From contig JAAYZX010000077.1 in assembly GCA_012514635.1 (NCBI GenBank), positions 1 to 44,039 on the forward strand: DNA of 44,039 nucleotides, given 5' to 3'. The stretch comes from Actinomycetota bacterium. GTDB taxonomy: Bacteria > Actinomycetota > Thermoleophilia > RBG-16-64-13. The notes beneath the pieces are model-generated. The model was not told the DNA's origin. It saw nothing but the letters and a program-made list of their open reading frames with translations, and did not search any database. This document shows positions 26,472 through 35,336 of the stretch, piece by piece (position 1 is the stretch's first letter; the number at the start of each line of letters is the position of its first letter). A program made the translations under genes and the position numbers.

Positions 26472-28172
26472 TCATTCAACGGACAGCAGCAGCGGGTAGA
26501 GCGGTTGCCCTCCCTCATGAACATCTACCTGCAATGATGCAGCGTAACGGTGGGCCAAAGAAGCCGCAACTGCATCGGCTTCTTGGTGGTCTTCTCCGTC
26601 ACCTACCAGAACGGTCATTACCTCGCTGCCATCATTTACCAGATGAGCGGCAACGGCTTCTGCCACCTCCAACAGTGCGGGGCCGGTGGCCATCACCTTG
26701 CCATCAATCAGACCGATGAACGCCCCTTCCCGTATATCCATGTCATCGATGCGAGAATCGCGCACCGCGCGCGTGACCTCGCCCGAGGCGACACCCAGCA
26801 GAACCTCCTGCATATCGGCAGCATTTGTGTCTGCGCTGAGATGAGGGTCGAATATCACCATGGCCGACAATCCCGCCAACATGGATCGTGTGGGCAGCAC
26901 AAGCACGGCTTTGCCCTCCACGCGGCCTATGATCTGCTCCGCCGCCAGGATGATGTTCTTGTTGTTGGGAAGGATGATGACCTCCGGTGCCGTAGTCCGT
27001 CGCACCGCCTGAACCAGTTGCTCGGCCGACGGGTTCATGGTCTGACCACCTTCTACCAAAGAAGTAGCTCCCAAATTTACGAAGAGCTCTTTGTTGCCCT
27101 CACCGGCAACCACCGCCACTACTTCCGTGAGCACGGCCTCATCAACACCGTCCTGGCCTATCGCAGACATAACAACGGACGCGGAGCCTCCGGCTCCCGT
27201 CCGCGTCTCGCCTTCCTCCTTGCGAAGCCTCTCAGTCCGAGCCAGCGTCTGCTCTTTCATGTTGTCGATCTCCACCATGTGTAGAACGCCGCGTGCGGTG
27301 GCCAAAGCCAGAACAACGCCGGGCTCGTCCGTGTGGATGTGGACCTTGAGCTGGGTGGGGCCGCCCACCACCAGAAGACTGTCGCCTAGAGGTTCCAGAG
27401 CCGCCTCGAACTCAGGTAGATTCATGTCCTGCCCCTTCAACAAGAAGCTGGTGCAATAAGTGAAGGGACTGACCGCATGCTCGTATGCCTCGTCTCGAGA
27501 GGGAAGCACCGCCAAGGCCTCAGGAGTCAGGCCGTGCAAGGACACCGCGCCACCCCGAGCAATACCCTCCAGAATCACAACCAGTCCGAAACCTCCTGCG
27601 TCGACCACACCGGCATCGGCCAGGACTCTTAGAAGACTGGGTGTGCGCTCCACGCTCTGCCAACCGGCATCAACCACACGTAACACAAGCTCAGACAGAG
27701 CGACTTGGGGTTCCTCCGCCTCAATGGCCTCTGCAGCTTCCGCCATCTCACGCAAGACGGTGAGCATAGTGCCCTCTACCGGCTTCCTCACAGCCCGATA
27801 CGCCGTCTCCGTGGCCCGACGCAACACGGCGGGAAGTACTGCGCTACCGACAAACCCGTGCTCTCCCAGTTCTTCCATGGCACCGCGCACCATCTGGGAC
27901 AGAATGACGCCACTGTTGCCACGCGCCCCCATCAGCGCCGCCTCTTCCACAAGCGCGCATAATTCCTGTGCGGTGAGTTCCGGGGATGCGGACTGCAGCT
28001 CGTCCAGCACACTCTTCACGGTAAGCGCCAGGTTGGTACCGGTATCACCATCAGGCACAGGATATACGTTGAGGTTATTGACTTCCTGCTTCCTGGCCTC
28101 CAGCGCGCGGCACCCTGCAGCCACAGCCGCCAGCACCCGCGCCGATGTCAGGACGAGAGAAAATTCACTCAT
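26472..28172 (-). CDS. fakA: DAK2 domain fatty-acid kinase FakA-like (YloV)
   Basis: A 566-residue protein. The N-terminal DhaL/DAK2 ATP-binding domain has NLNVYPVPDGDTGTNLALTV and GARGNSGVILSQMVRG. A middle domain and a C-terminal FakA domain follow (VEIDNMKEQ, then VILPNNKNIILAAEQ and VLPTRSMLAGLSAM). FakA phosphorylates fatty acids bound to FakB/DegV for phospholipid synthesis. The ATG at 28172 overlaps the asp23 end by eight bases. Neighbours asp23 upstream and degV, recG downstream match the usual Gram-positive order. Confidence 0.96.
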   Translation of the reverse strand: MSEFSLVLTSARVLAAVAAGCRALEARKQEVNNLNVYPVPDGDTGTNLALTVKSVLDELQSASPELTAQELCALVEEAALMGARGNSGVILSQMVRGAMEELGEHGFVGSAVLPAVLRRATETAYRAVRKPVEGTMLTVLREMAEAAEAIEAEEPQVALSELVLRVVDAGWQSVERTPSLLRVLADAGVVDAGGFGLVVILEGIARGGAVSLHGLTPEALAVLPSRDEAYEHAVSPFTYCTSFLLKGQDMNLPEFEAALEPLGDSLLVVGGPTQLKVHIHTDEPGVVLALATARGVLHMVEIDNMKEQTLARTERLRKEEGETRTGAGGSASVVMSAIGQDGVDEAVLTEVVAVVAGEGNKELFVNLGATSLVEGGQTMNPSAEQLVQAVRRTTAPEVIILPNNKNIILAAEQIIGRVEGKAVLVLPTRSMLAGLSAMVIFDPHLSADTNAADMQEVLLGVASGEVTRAVRDSRIDDMDIREGAFIGLIDGKVMATGPALLEVAEAVAAHLVNDGSEVMTVLVGDGEDHQEADAVAASLAHRYAASLQVDVHEGGQPLYPLLLSVE

Positions 28173-28551
28173 TCCCCACCCGCACGCCTTGAACATGGAT
28201 GTGGAGGTCCGACACTCTGAGTCGGGTGGTTTGTTCTACGTTGTAAGCCACCTGCGAGCGGACGTTCCCCGCTACCTCTGCCACATTCAGCCCATATTCC
28301 ACGATGATGTACAACTCTATCTTCAGTTGCTCTTTTCCGCGCTCTACACGGATGCCCTGATGCAACCTGTCTCTTGTGAGAAGGCGTGCGACACCCCGGT
28401 ACAGACCCGGCGACGCCATTCCCACCACGCCATAACACTCAAGAACGGTGAGGCCTACAATATCCGCGATGGCCCGTTCTGTGATTGTCACCTCACCGAA
28501 CTGACTGTCGGTCAACTGGTGCTCGGGACGAAAGCCCGACGATTTCGGCAC
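28165..28551 (-). CDS. Asp23/Gls24 family envelope stress protein
   Basis: A 128-residue protein started at GTG 28551, which has GGAGAG six bases upstream; the open frame extends 18 more codons to 28605. Core features are GEVTITERAIADIVGLTVLECYGVVGMA and the beta segment LKIELYIIVEYGLNVAEVAGNVRSQVAYNVEQTT, the Asp23 pattern. These proteins form membrane-associated envelope-stress complexes and are very often encoded just before fakA, as here. Confidence 0.93.
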   Translation of the reverse strand: MPKSSGFRPEHQLTDSQFGEVTITERAIADIVGLTVLECYGVVGMASPGLYRGVARLLTRDRLHQGIRVERGKEQLKIELYIIVEYGLNVAEVAGNVRSQVAYNVEQTTRLRVSDLHIHVQGVRVGNE

Positions 28552-28752
28552 GGTCGTCTCTCCTCTTCCGGCTCCGCCTGCCTGCCCGGTCTCAACGCAA
28601 CACATTGGTCTCTACGTAGCACACTGCGTCGGCCCGGCCGGGTGCGCGCTATTGTACACTACTGTTCCCGTCTCTCTTGCGAGAAAGCCTCACCTCATGC
28701 ATACTTGGACGCGCAGCAAGGATGCTTGTCCGTGAAGGGATGTGAAAAGACC
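28552..28752. promoter_or_regulatory. Divergent promoter region asp23/rpmB
   Basis: About 200 bases between divergent genes. On the minus strand a -10-like TACAAT lies at 28656-28651; on the plus strand a -10-like TACACT at 28655-28660 overlaps it. No consensus -35 is visible for either. The palindrome CCCGGCCGGG lies just left of it. Confidence 0.4.
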
Positions 28753-28944
28753 ATGTCGAGGATCTGTGCTATCTGCGGTAAGGCCCCCGCGTTCGGCAAC
28801 AGGCGCAGCCACTCTATGCGCGCCACACCTCGCCGCTGGAATGTGAACGTCCAGCAGGTGAGAATTCTTTTGAAAGGCCGTCCGGTGCGGGCTTATGTCT
28901 GCACACGTTGTCTGAAGAGCAACAAGGTGCAGAAGGCCGTCTGA
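28753..28944 (+). CDS. rpmB: 50S ribosomal protein L28
   Basis: A 63-residue protein starting MSRICAICGKAPAFGNRRSHS, with RRWNVNVQQVRI and a C-terminal CTRCLKSNKVQKA. It has the zinc-type pairs CAIC and CTRC. The ATG at 28753 fits the family; an in-frame GTG seven codons upstream is possible. It is alone on its strand, divergent from asp23, as rpmB often is. Confidence 0.96.
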   Translation: MSRICAICGKAPAFGNRRSHSMRATPRRWNVNVQQVRILLKGRPVRAYVCTRCLKSNKVQKAV

Positions 28945-28975
28945 GATACGGCACAGAACGGCACGAATAGTAGTT

Positions 28976-29014
28976 GTGGAGGCGGGGTCGCCGTTATGGC
29001 GACCCCGCCTCCAC
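28976..29014. terminator. Bidirectional hairpin between rpmB and ribH
   Basis: A 17-bp perfect stem (28976-28992 with 28998-29014) around the loop GTTAT, between the convergent genes rpmB and ribH. On the plus strand it is followed by ACTCTTTCC, a weak U-tract. It is well placed to end both transcripts. Confidence 0.85.
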
Positions 29015-29044
29015 ACTCTTTCCGCGGGCCTCGCCTCGGCGCTA

Positions 29045-29524
29045 TTACAGACTGCGCAGTAGGTTGGCCATCTCCAAACCGGCAACTGCCGCATCCCAGC
29101 CCTTGTTGCCGGCCTTGGTTCCCGCCCGCTCTACGGCCTGCTCTATGGTGTCGGTGGTCAGTACGCCGAAAATGACCGGCACACCGGTATCGAGGCCCAC
29201 TTTAGCCACACCTTTGGACACCTCCGCCGACACATAGTCGAAATGTGGTGTTGAACCTCTAATCACGGCGCCCAGACACAGCACGGCATCGTACCGGCCG
29301 CTACCCGCCATCCTGGCTGCTACCAGAGGTATCTCGAAGGCTCCCGGCACCCACGCAACGTCTATTTTGTTCCGCGCCACGCCGTGACGATGCAGGCAGT
29401 CCAGCGCGCCGCTCATGAGTTTGCCGGAGATGAACTCGTTGAAACGCGCGATGACGATACCGAACCCAAGCCCCTCACCTTGGAGCCCGCCCTCGTAGAC
29501 CACGCCGCCGTTTTCCGTCATCAA
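29045..29524 (-). CDS. ribH: 6,7-dimethyl-8-ribityllumazine synthase
   Basis: Condenses 5-amino-6-ribitylaminouracil with dihydroxybutanone phosphate; forms large cytosolic shells. It has 159 residues with [47 protein letters not shown] and the catalytic His within that block. A C-terminal [21 protein letters not shown] follows. Last gene of the rib operon; it overlaps ribBA by 4 bases (ATGA). Confidence 0.98.
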   Translation of the reverse strand: MMTENGGVVYEGGLQGEGLGFGIVIARFNEFISGKLMSGALDCLHRHGVARNKIDVAWVPGAFEIPLVAARMAGSGRYDAVLCLGAVIRGSTPHFDYVSAEVSKGVAKVGLDTGVPVIFGVLTTDTIEQAVERAGTKAGNKGWDAAVAGLEMANLLRSL

Positions 29525-30780
29525 TCGCCTCCCTTGATCACTGCTTCATCGACATCCAGACCCTGGTGGTGCAGCATGTGGCCCATCTTCTCCCGCTTGG
29601 CGCGCAGATACCGGACGTTCTGTTGCCGCGGTTTAATCTCGATGGGCACACGCTCTGTTATGGTCAGGCCATACCCTTCTAAGCCGACCAGCTTACGCGG
29701 GTTGTTCGTCAGTAGACGGACGGTGCTGAGACCCAGGTCTACAAGAATTTGAGCGCCGATCCCATAATCGCGCAGATCGGCGGGGAAGCCGAGTTGCAGA
29801 TTGGCCTCCACCGTATCCAATCCCTGCTCCTGCAGTTTATAAGCCTTCAGTTTATTGAGCAAACCAATTCCTCGGCCTTCCTGTGCCATGTACAACACAA
29901 CTCCCGCGCCCGCTTCTTCAATCATCTCCATAGCCGCCGCGAGCTGATCCCCGCAATCGCAGCGTAACGAGTGAAAAACGTCGCCGGTAAGACACTCACT
30001 GTGCACGCGCACCAAAACGTTCTCTTTGCCGGCCACCTGGCCCTTCACCAGTGCTAAGTGTTGTTCACGATCCAAAAGACTCTCGTAGCCTATGGCGGTG
30101 AACTCGCCCCATTGAGTGGGCAGCTTCACCTCCGCTCCTCTGCGCACGAGCCGCTCAGTGCGGCGCCGGTATTCAATGAGATCGGCTACAGTGATCATCT
30201 TCAAATTGTGAAACGCGCAGTAATCTTTGAGGTCCGGCACCCGCGCCATGGTACCGTCTTCATTCATGACTTCGCAGATGACACCGGTGGGATTGAGGCC
30301 TGCGAGTCGAGCCAGATCGACGGCAGCTTCAGTTTGACCCGTCCGCTCCAGAACGCCGCCCGGTCGCGCCCGCAGGGGGAACACATGCCCGGGTTGCACC
30401 AGATCTTCGGGGCGACTGCGCGGATCTATGGCCACCTGGATGGTTCGAGCTCTATCGGCTGCGGAGATACCTGTACTCACGCCCGTCCGCGCTTCAATAG
30501 AGACGGTGAAGGCCGTCTCAAAACGAGACTGATTATTGCGTGTCATGGAGTGCAGCCCCAGCTCGTCACAGCGCTCCGACGTCATGGCCAGACATATCAG
30601 TCCACGCCCATATTTAGCCATAAAGTTGATGGCATCCGGCGTAACGAACTGAGCAGCCATGGTGAGGTCGCCTTCATTTTCGCGACTCTCATCGTCACAT
30701 ACGATAACCATGTGTCCGGCCTTGATTTCTTCCAGGGCCTCTTCAATAGTTGCAAACGGGGAATCCTTCCTCTTCATCAT
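29521..30780 (-). CDS. ribBA: Bifunctional DHBP synthase/GTP cyclohydrolase II (RibBA)
   Basis: A 419-residue fusion of two entry-point riboflavin enzymes. The N-terminal half makes 3,4-dihydroxy-2-butanone-4-phosphate ([38 protein letters not shown]). The C-terminal half opens GTP, with the zinc site [21 protein letters not shown] and the active site [17 protein letters not shown]. The ATG is preceded by GAGGAGG three bases upstream; two consecutive ATG codons are available. Confidence 0.98.
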   Translation of the reverse strand: MMKRKDSPFATIEEALEEIKAGHMVIVCDDESRENEGDLTMAAQFVTPDAINFMAKYGRGLICLAMTSERCDELGLHSMTRNNQSRFETAFTVSIEARTGVSTGISAADRARTIQVAIDPRSRPEDLVQPGHVFPLRARPGGVLERTGQTEAAVDLARLAGLNPTGVICEVMNEDGTMARVPDLKDYCAFHNLKMITVADLIEYRRRTERLVRRGAEVKLPTQWGEFTAIGYESLLDREQHLALVKGQVAGKENVLVRVHSECLTGDVFHSLRCDCGDQLAAAMEMIEEAGAGVVLYMAQEGRGIGLLNKLKAYKLQEQGLDTVEANLQLGFPADLRDYGIGAQILVDLGLSTVRLLTNNPRKLVGLEGYGLTITERVPIEIKPRQQNVRYLRAKREKMGHMLHHQGLDVDEAVIKGGD

Positions 30781-30810
30781 TATCCTCCTCGGGCCGGCAC
30801 GGCCCCGTAT

Positions 30811-31515
30811 CTAGAATCCATAGTCACGCAGTATTGCCTCCGTCAATCCAGAGCGCGAAGAAGTCTCCGCCGGCGCAGGGGCGGCCGGCGGAGTCGCCAT
30901 TTCGCCCGAATCGGCGGCCTGTTGACTCATGGTCTCCATCGCCTGTTTCACGTATCGGGCCAGCACATCGGCCTCTAAGTTCACCAAACGTCCTGCCTTC
31001 ACTGTGGCAAGCGTTGTGACGCCCAGAGTGTGCGGGATGATGCTCAAACCGAAATCGTGGTCGGTCACGTCTGTGACCGTCAGGGAGATGCCGTCAACAG
31101 TGATCGATCCTTTGGGCGCCACAAACCCTCTCAGTGTCGGGGGCAGCGTAATACGGATCTCCCACGCGTTGCTGCGTACTTTGACGGACACAACCTCTCC
31201 CACAGCGTCCACGTGTCCCAAAACAAGATGACCTCCCAGGCGATCACCCAGCATCATGGCCCGCTCCAGGTTGACAGCATCGCCGGCGCGCAGTGATCCG
31301 ATTGTGGTGTGCTCAAGGGTCTCCGGCATGCAGTCCACCGCGAAAGATCCACCATTCATTGTGACCACAGTGAGACAGGCTCCATTCACGGCGATGGAGT
31401 CTCCAATCCGCGTCCCTTCCAGCACTGTTGTGGCTCTGACATGCAGATGGGCACCATGGGCCACTTTCGTCAGCCTAAGAACGCTTCCCACTTCCTCGAT
31501 CAAGCCCGTGAACAT
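30811..31515 (-). CDS. ribE: Riboflavin synthase alpha chain
   Basis: Dismutates two lumazine molecules to riboflavin. It starts MFTGLIEEVGSVLRL and shows the duplicated lumazine-binding barrels (IGDSIAVNGACLTVV; PKGSITVDGISLTV) with the second-barrel C-terminus LVNLEADVLARYV. It is longer than usual (234 residues): a Pro/Ala-rich tail (ATPPAAPAPAETSSRS) ends in SGLTEAILRDYGF, and its codons carry a GC palindrome. Confidence 0.97.
   Translation of the reverse strand: MFTGLIEEVGSVLRLTKVAHGAHLHVRATTVLEGTRIGDSIAVNGACLTVVTMNGGSFAVDCMPETLEHTTIGSLRAGDAVNLERAMMLGDRLGGHLVLGHVDAVGEVVSVKVRSNAWEIRITLPPTLRGFVAPKGSITVDGISLTVTDVTDHDFGLSIIPHTLGVTTLATVKAGRLVNLEADVLARYVKQAMETMSQQAADSGEMATPPAAPAPAETSSRSGLTEAILRDYGF
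30865..30893. repeat. 10-bp palindrome in the ribE C-terminal tail
   Basis: CTCCGCCGGC (30865-30874) and GCCGGCGGAG (30884-30893), 9-base loop. It encodes the Pro/Ala-rich linker beyond the conserved enzyme. Confidence 0.7.
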
Positions 31516-31556
31516 GCGCCTGGTCCTCTCTCACGTACGTTCATGCTCTCAGCCGT

Positions 31557-32705
31557 TCAGTACGGCACTCCTATATATCCGGTGATGAGCACGTCGCCTC
31601 CTATCTCCTGCACAGCGGTATCCTGCAAACGCTGGGCCAGATCCATGCGGGAGTGTCCCGGGATGCTCAGGGGTCCGGGTGCCGCCTCGCCTCCAACTAC
31701 TAAGGGGGCCACAAATGCCATCACCCGGTCCACCAGGCCCGCCTCCCACCACGCTCCGGCCAAGCGATGGCCGCCTTCCAGCAGCACGGCCTGCACGTCC
31801 CGCCCGCCCAGCAGCCTGGTCACCGACTCGGGTAGGGGTCTGCCCTGGGCGTCCGACTCTACCCCCACCACTTCGATCCCCCACCCCGCCACTTCCTCAC
31901 GGCGCGCCTGCGGCGCGCGTTCGCCGCACACCACAAGCACCGGCCCCTCTCCCACGCTCTGCACCAAGGCAGTATTGCGGGAAATGGTCAGACGCGGATC
32001 AATGACCACACGCAACGGTTGTCGCCATGCGTCCACGTCACGAGCTGTGAGAAGTGGGTCATCGGCCCGCATGGTACCCGCTCCCACCACTATCGCATCC
32101 GAGGCGGCGCGCTCCTGGTGGACGAGGCGGCGCGACGCCTCACCCGAGATCCACGCCGAATGACCGCTCTCTGCCGCAACCTTACCGTCCAGCGTCATAG
32201 CGTACTTGTATGTGACAAACGGAAGTCCCGAGATGGCCCACTTGCGGAAAGGTCCGTTCTGCCGCCGAGCGCGGCGCTCCAAATGCCCGCCGCTCAACAC
32301 TACCTCCACCCCCGCTCGGCGAAGCCGGGCCAGACCCTGTCCGGATACCTGCGGGAACGGATCAGTTGCGGCAACCACCACACGGGTCACACCCGCAGCT
32401 ATCAGAGCATCTGTACAGGGTGGCGTACGACCAAAGTGGGAGCACGGTTCCAGAGAAACATATATGCACGCACCGCGGAGAACGCCATCGAAGTCAGGTG
32501 CCGTCAGTTCTGGGGCCGCCGCCTGCAGAGCCACCACTTCGGCATGATCCTGACCGGCACGCTCATGAAAACCCTCGCCGATAACGCGCCCGTCGATCGT
32601 CACCACAGCACCCACTATAGGATTGGGCACCGTTCTTCCCCTGCCCCGCTCCGCAAGATCCAGGGCACGTGCCAAAAGCTCCTCGTCCCGAGCGGAAAGA
32701 CCCAC
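31557..32705 (-). CDS. ribD: Bifunctional riboflavin deaminase/reductase RibD
   Basis: Second and third steps after GTP cyclohydrolase II. The N-terminal deaminase has the zinc motifs HAEVVAL and PCSHFGRTPPCTDALI with VPNPIVGAVV; the C-terminal NADPH reductase has FVTYKYAMTLDGKVA and GAGTMRADDPLLTAR. I chose GTG 32705 because GGAGGAG lies six bases upstream; a GTG five codons earlier overlaps that ribosome site. It is the first gene after the FMN riboswitch. Confidence 0.97.
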   Translation of the reverse strand: MGLSARDEELLARALDLAERGRGRTVPNPIVGAVVTIDGRVIGEGFHERAGQDHAEVVALQAAAPELTAPDFDGVLRGACIYVSLEPCSHFGRTPPCTDALIAAGVTRVVVAATDPFPQVSGQGLARLRRAGVEVVLSGGHLERRARRQNGPFRKWAISGLPFVTYKYAMTLDGKVAAESGHSAWISGEASRRLVHQERAASDAIVVGAGTMRADDPLLTARDVDAWRQPLRVVIDPRLTISRNTALVQSVGEGPVLVVCGERAPQARREEVAGWGIEVVGVESDAQGRPLPESVTRLLGGRDVQAVLLEGGHRLAGAWWEAGLVDRVMAFVAPLVVGGEAAPGPLSIPGHSRMDLAQRLQDTAVQEIGGDVLITGYIGVPY

Positions 32706-32799
32706 CTGACACTCCTCCACCGAACGTCACAAACCAATACACCACGCAGGACCAGGGGGAGTTGGGAGAGCAGACAGACGATGCGTCTTGGCAGACGGC
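32706..32799 (-). promoter_or_regulatory. Expression platform between FMN riboswitch and ribD
   Basis: About 95 bases. A small AAGACG/CGTCT stem follows the aptamer. A C-rich stretch (CAACTCCCCC on the minus strand) could pair with the GGTGGAGGAG ribosome site of ribD. No U-tract terminator is visible, so translational control is more likely than termination. This is inference. Confidence 0.45.
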
Positions 32800-32908
32800 C
32801 TTCTCCCATCCAGACTTTCACTGTCGGCCCAGGAGTCACACCTGGTCGGCCCCGAAAGGGCTCGCGGGCTGTTACCGCCGGTAGGGAATTTCACCCAACC
32901 CTGAAGAC
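32800..32908 (-). ncRNA. FMN riboswitch (RFN element)
   Basis: On the minus strand the conserved RFN segments occur in order: CTTCAGGGTTGGGTGAAATT, CCCTACCGGCGGTAA, CAGCCCGCGAGCCC, GACCAGGTGTGACTCCTGG, then GGGCCGACAGTGAAAGTC and GGATGGGAGAAGG. The aptamer directly precedes ribD and is expected to lower expression of ribD-ribE-ribBA-ribH when FMN is plentiful. Confidence 0.97.
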
Positions 32909-32926
32909 CACACGTGTAGCAGCGAA

Positions 32927-32932
32927 ACTATA
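32927..32932 (-). promoter_or_regulatory. -10 element of the rib operon
   Basis: The minus strand reads TATAGT about 20 bases before the first conserved riboswitch base, the spacing expected for the operon promoter. The -35 region (TGGCGT, 18 bases upstream) is a poor match. The remaining bases to 33033 hold no gene. Confidence 0.5.
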
Positions 32933-33033
32933 CCACGTGCCTACCGGCCCACGCCAGAGAATAACGCGCGGTTCATGGACGCGCGACGCTCGGCCGCTAC
33001 TGGGCCTTCGTGGAGCTTACACGTGACGGCAAA

Positions 33034-33723
33034 TCAGGCAATTTCTTGGGCCAGCTCCTGGAGGCGTCGAAATTGGGCCGCGGGATCATCGGCGCCGTAT
33101 ACGGCCGATCCCGCCACTATCCACCGTGCTCCCGCCGCCACTGCCGCCGGAATGGTATCCATAGCCATACCGCCGTCCACCTGTAGGCCCACCCGCGGCG
33201 ACAGAAGTGCGCGGGCACGTCTCAGCTTGCTGAGACTCTCCGGGATAAACTCCTGACCGCCGAACCCCGGGTTAACGCTCATCAACAGCACGAAATCTGC
33301 AAACAGAGCGGCTTCCTCAATTGCATTCAGAGACGTCCCCGGATTCAGCACCAGTCCGGCCGACATACCGCGTTCCTTGATCCCGACCAAGGTGCGTTGG
33401 ATGTGCGGACATGTCTCAATGTGCACGCTCAAAGCATCCGCACCCGCATTGGCAAAATCGTCCAGGAACCGGTCCGGATTATCTATCATGAGATGAACAT
33501 CTAGGTATGCATCGCGGGCGTGCGCCACAGGTGCCAGAGATGCCACCACCGGTGCACCGATGGTCAGGTTCGGCACGAAATGGCCGTCCATGACATCCAC
33601 GTGGATGATTTTGGCCCCGGCATCGATCACGCACGCGGCATCGTCCCCTAGGCGCGAGAAGTCCGCCGACAGGATAGATGGCAGTACCAGTTTCTGGGAG
33701 AACATGTCCTGCGGTATACCCAT
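33034..33723 (-). CDS. rpe: Ribulose-phosphate 3-epimerase
   Basis: Pentose-phosphate enzyme interconverting ribulose-5-P and xylulose-5-P. The ATG at 33723 has AGGAGG seven bases upstream and gives 229 residues. The open frame runs further back antisense to fmt codons and is not used. Conserved: PSILSADFSRLGDD, HVDVMDGHFVPNLTIG, DVHLMI, SVNPGFGGQEF and QVDGGM. It follows fmt in the common def-fmt-rpe order; the rsmB gene often found between them is absent. Confidence 0.98.
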   Translation of the reverse strand: MGIPQDMFSQKLVLPSILSADFSRLGDDAACVIDAGAKIIHVDVMDGHFVPNLTIGAPVVASLAPVAHARDAYLDVHLMIDNPDRFLDDFANAGADALSVHIETCPHIQRTLVGIKERGMSAGLVLNPGTSLNAIEEAALFADFVLLMSVNPGFGGQEFIPESLSKLRRARALLSPRVGLQVDGGMAMDTIPAAVAAGARWIVAGSAVYGADDPAAQFRRLQELAQEIA

Positions 33724-33772
33724 CCTTGTTCCTCCTGTGGCTCTGACTACGGGTCGGCGGGACCTGCAACCA

Positions 33773-34753
33773 TCATGGAGCCGAGGGCAGATCAAAGAAC
33801 TCGGGTAGACGAGACCCGTATCCCCGAAGAAAATCGCCTGCCGACATCGCCCTGCGCCCCGCCGGTTGCACCGCCAGAATTTCCAAAAGCCCCTCTCCGC
33901 ACCCGAAGAACAGCCTACCCCCTCTGTGACGTGACGTCGCCACCCGCCCAGGCTCACCCCATGCCGTCCTCGCCTCCGTGGGCACATCGTCGCGCTCGTA
34001 CGAGGGTTCCATCCAAGGCCAGGTTCTCCACACCTTCAGGACGGTGTCCGCCTTCCAGACTTCCGCCGCGCTATCGGGAACAAGAGATCTCACCAGATTG
34101 TGGCACTCTAGAGATGGGGCCGACAGATTCAGCCTGCGATCACCCGCCGATACTTTGGGAGCATACGTGCTTTCGGCGGGCTGCTCTTCCCACCGAACGG
34201 TGCCGTCCTCCAGGCCCTGCAGGACTTGGTCGGTAGCCAGTGCACCCAGCAGGGCCAACGCCCTACCAATGGAGCCGGCGTCGTCCCGCAAGGAGATCGA
34301 CATACACACACGCGCGGCCACCGGACCTGCATCCAAAGCCGGAATCACCCGCATGATACTGACCCCGGTCTGCGTTTCCCCGTTGCGTAGGGCCCAATGA
34401 ATGGGCGCCGCCCCCCGATAATAGGGAAGCAGAGAGGCGTGCACGTTTATGCAGGGCACGCAGTCGAGCAGGTTTTGCTTGAACAACTGTCCAAACGCCG
34501 CCACCACCAGGTAATCAATACGTAAGGCGGCTATTTCTTCCAGAATCTCGGCGCTGTTGATATCTGCTGGCGTGAGCAACGGCAATGCTTCATCTGCGGC
34601 CACCACGGCCACGGGCGAATCAACCATCTTGCGACCGCGGCCACGAGGGCGGGTCGGTTGCGATATCACCAATTCGGGGCGTCGCCCCCGCTCCAGAAGA
34701 TCCCGCAAGACGCAGGCACCAAAGTCCGGTGTTCCGGCGAACCCGAATCTCAA
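33773..34753 (-). CDS. fmt: Methionyl-tRNA formyltransferase
   Basis: Formylates initiator Met-tRNA, 326 residues. It begins LRFGFAGTPDFGACVL and has the formyl-donor site NVHASLLPYYRGAAPIHWALRNGE with the catalytic Asn/His, and TGVSIM. A C-terminal tRNA-binding domain follows. The start is a TTG with AAAGGA six bases upstream. It lies 48 bases after def, its functional partner. Confidence 0.97.
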   Translation of the reverse strand: MRFGFAGTPDFGACVLRDLLERGRRPELVISQPTRPRGRGRKMVDSPVAVVAADEALPLLTPADINSAEILEEIAALRIDYLVVAAFGQLFKQNLLDCVPCINVHASLLPYYRGAAPIHWALRNGETQTGVSIMRVIPALDAGPVAARVCMSISLRDDAGSIGRALALLGALATDQVLQGLEDGTVRWEEQPAESTYAPKVSAGDRRLNLSAPSLECHNLVRSLVPDSAAEVWKADTVLKVWRTWPWMEPSYERDDVPTEARTAWGEPGRVATSRHRGGRLFFGCGEGLLEILAVQPAGRRAMSAGDFLRGYGSRLPEFFDLPSAP

Positions 34754-34801
34754 CGCGATTCCTTTTCAAAGTACGGCGATCGCCTCATGCCAAAGCCCAC
34801 T

Positions 34802-35317
34802 CTACCGCGCCATATGCTCCTCGGCCTCCCGAGCGGCACGGTGTTCTCGCAGAACACGCCGCCGCTCCTCAGCCGAGGTCCGATCCACAATGAGGGTGCC
34901 ATCGAGGTGATCGATCTCGTGCTGCATGATCCGGGCCAGTAGATCGATTGCCTCAAACCTGAGAGGACGACCTTCCAAGTCACAGGCCTCCACCACCACC
35001 CGTGCCGCACGTGGGACTTCCACCGAGAAACCCGGCACCGATAAGCACCCCTCCGCGCCACTTTGCTGCTCCTGAGAAGACTCCACGATGACGGGATTCA
35101 CGAATACTGAAGACTTGTTGCTGGTGGGATGTCGCCACACAAACAGCCGCTTGAGAATACCTATCTGAGAAGCCGCCAGACCCACGCCTTCCGCCGCGTC
35201 CATCACCTCAATCATGGACTCAGTCAGACGACGCAGCTTTCTATCGAACTGCGTGACCTCGCGACACCTCTCCCGCAATACCGGATCACCCAAGGTTCGA
35301 ATTTCATACATGGTCAC
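34802..35317 (-). CDS. def: Peptide deformylase
   Basis: Removes the formyl group from nascent proteins, 171 residues. All three motifs are present: GVGLAASQIG, EGCLSVPG with the metal-binding Cys, and MQHEIDHLDG with the HExxH-type site. It starts at ATG 35317, 19 bases after priA. Confidence 0.98.
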   Translation of the reverse strand: MTMYEIRTLGDPVLRERCREVTQFDRKLRRLTESMIEVMDAAEGVGLAASQIGILKRLFVWRHPTSNKSSVFVNPVIVESSQEQQSGAEGCLSVPGFSVEVPRAARVVVEACDLEGRPLRFEAIDLLARIMQHEIDHLDGTLIVDRTSAEERRRVLREHRAAREAEEHMAR

Positions 35318-35336
35318 TACTCTACTTCCTGAACCG

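Noticed and set aside
27460-28944. 494-codon plus-strand open frame ending in L28
   Set aside because: Only the last 63 codons are the rpmB gene; the rest is antisense to fakA and asp23.
32019-33026. 335-codon plus-strand open frame
   Set aside because: Antisense to ribD and crosses the FMN riboswitch; low-complexity Arg/Pro/Thr composition.
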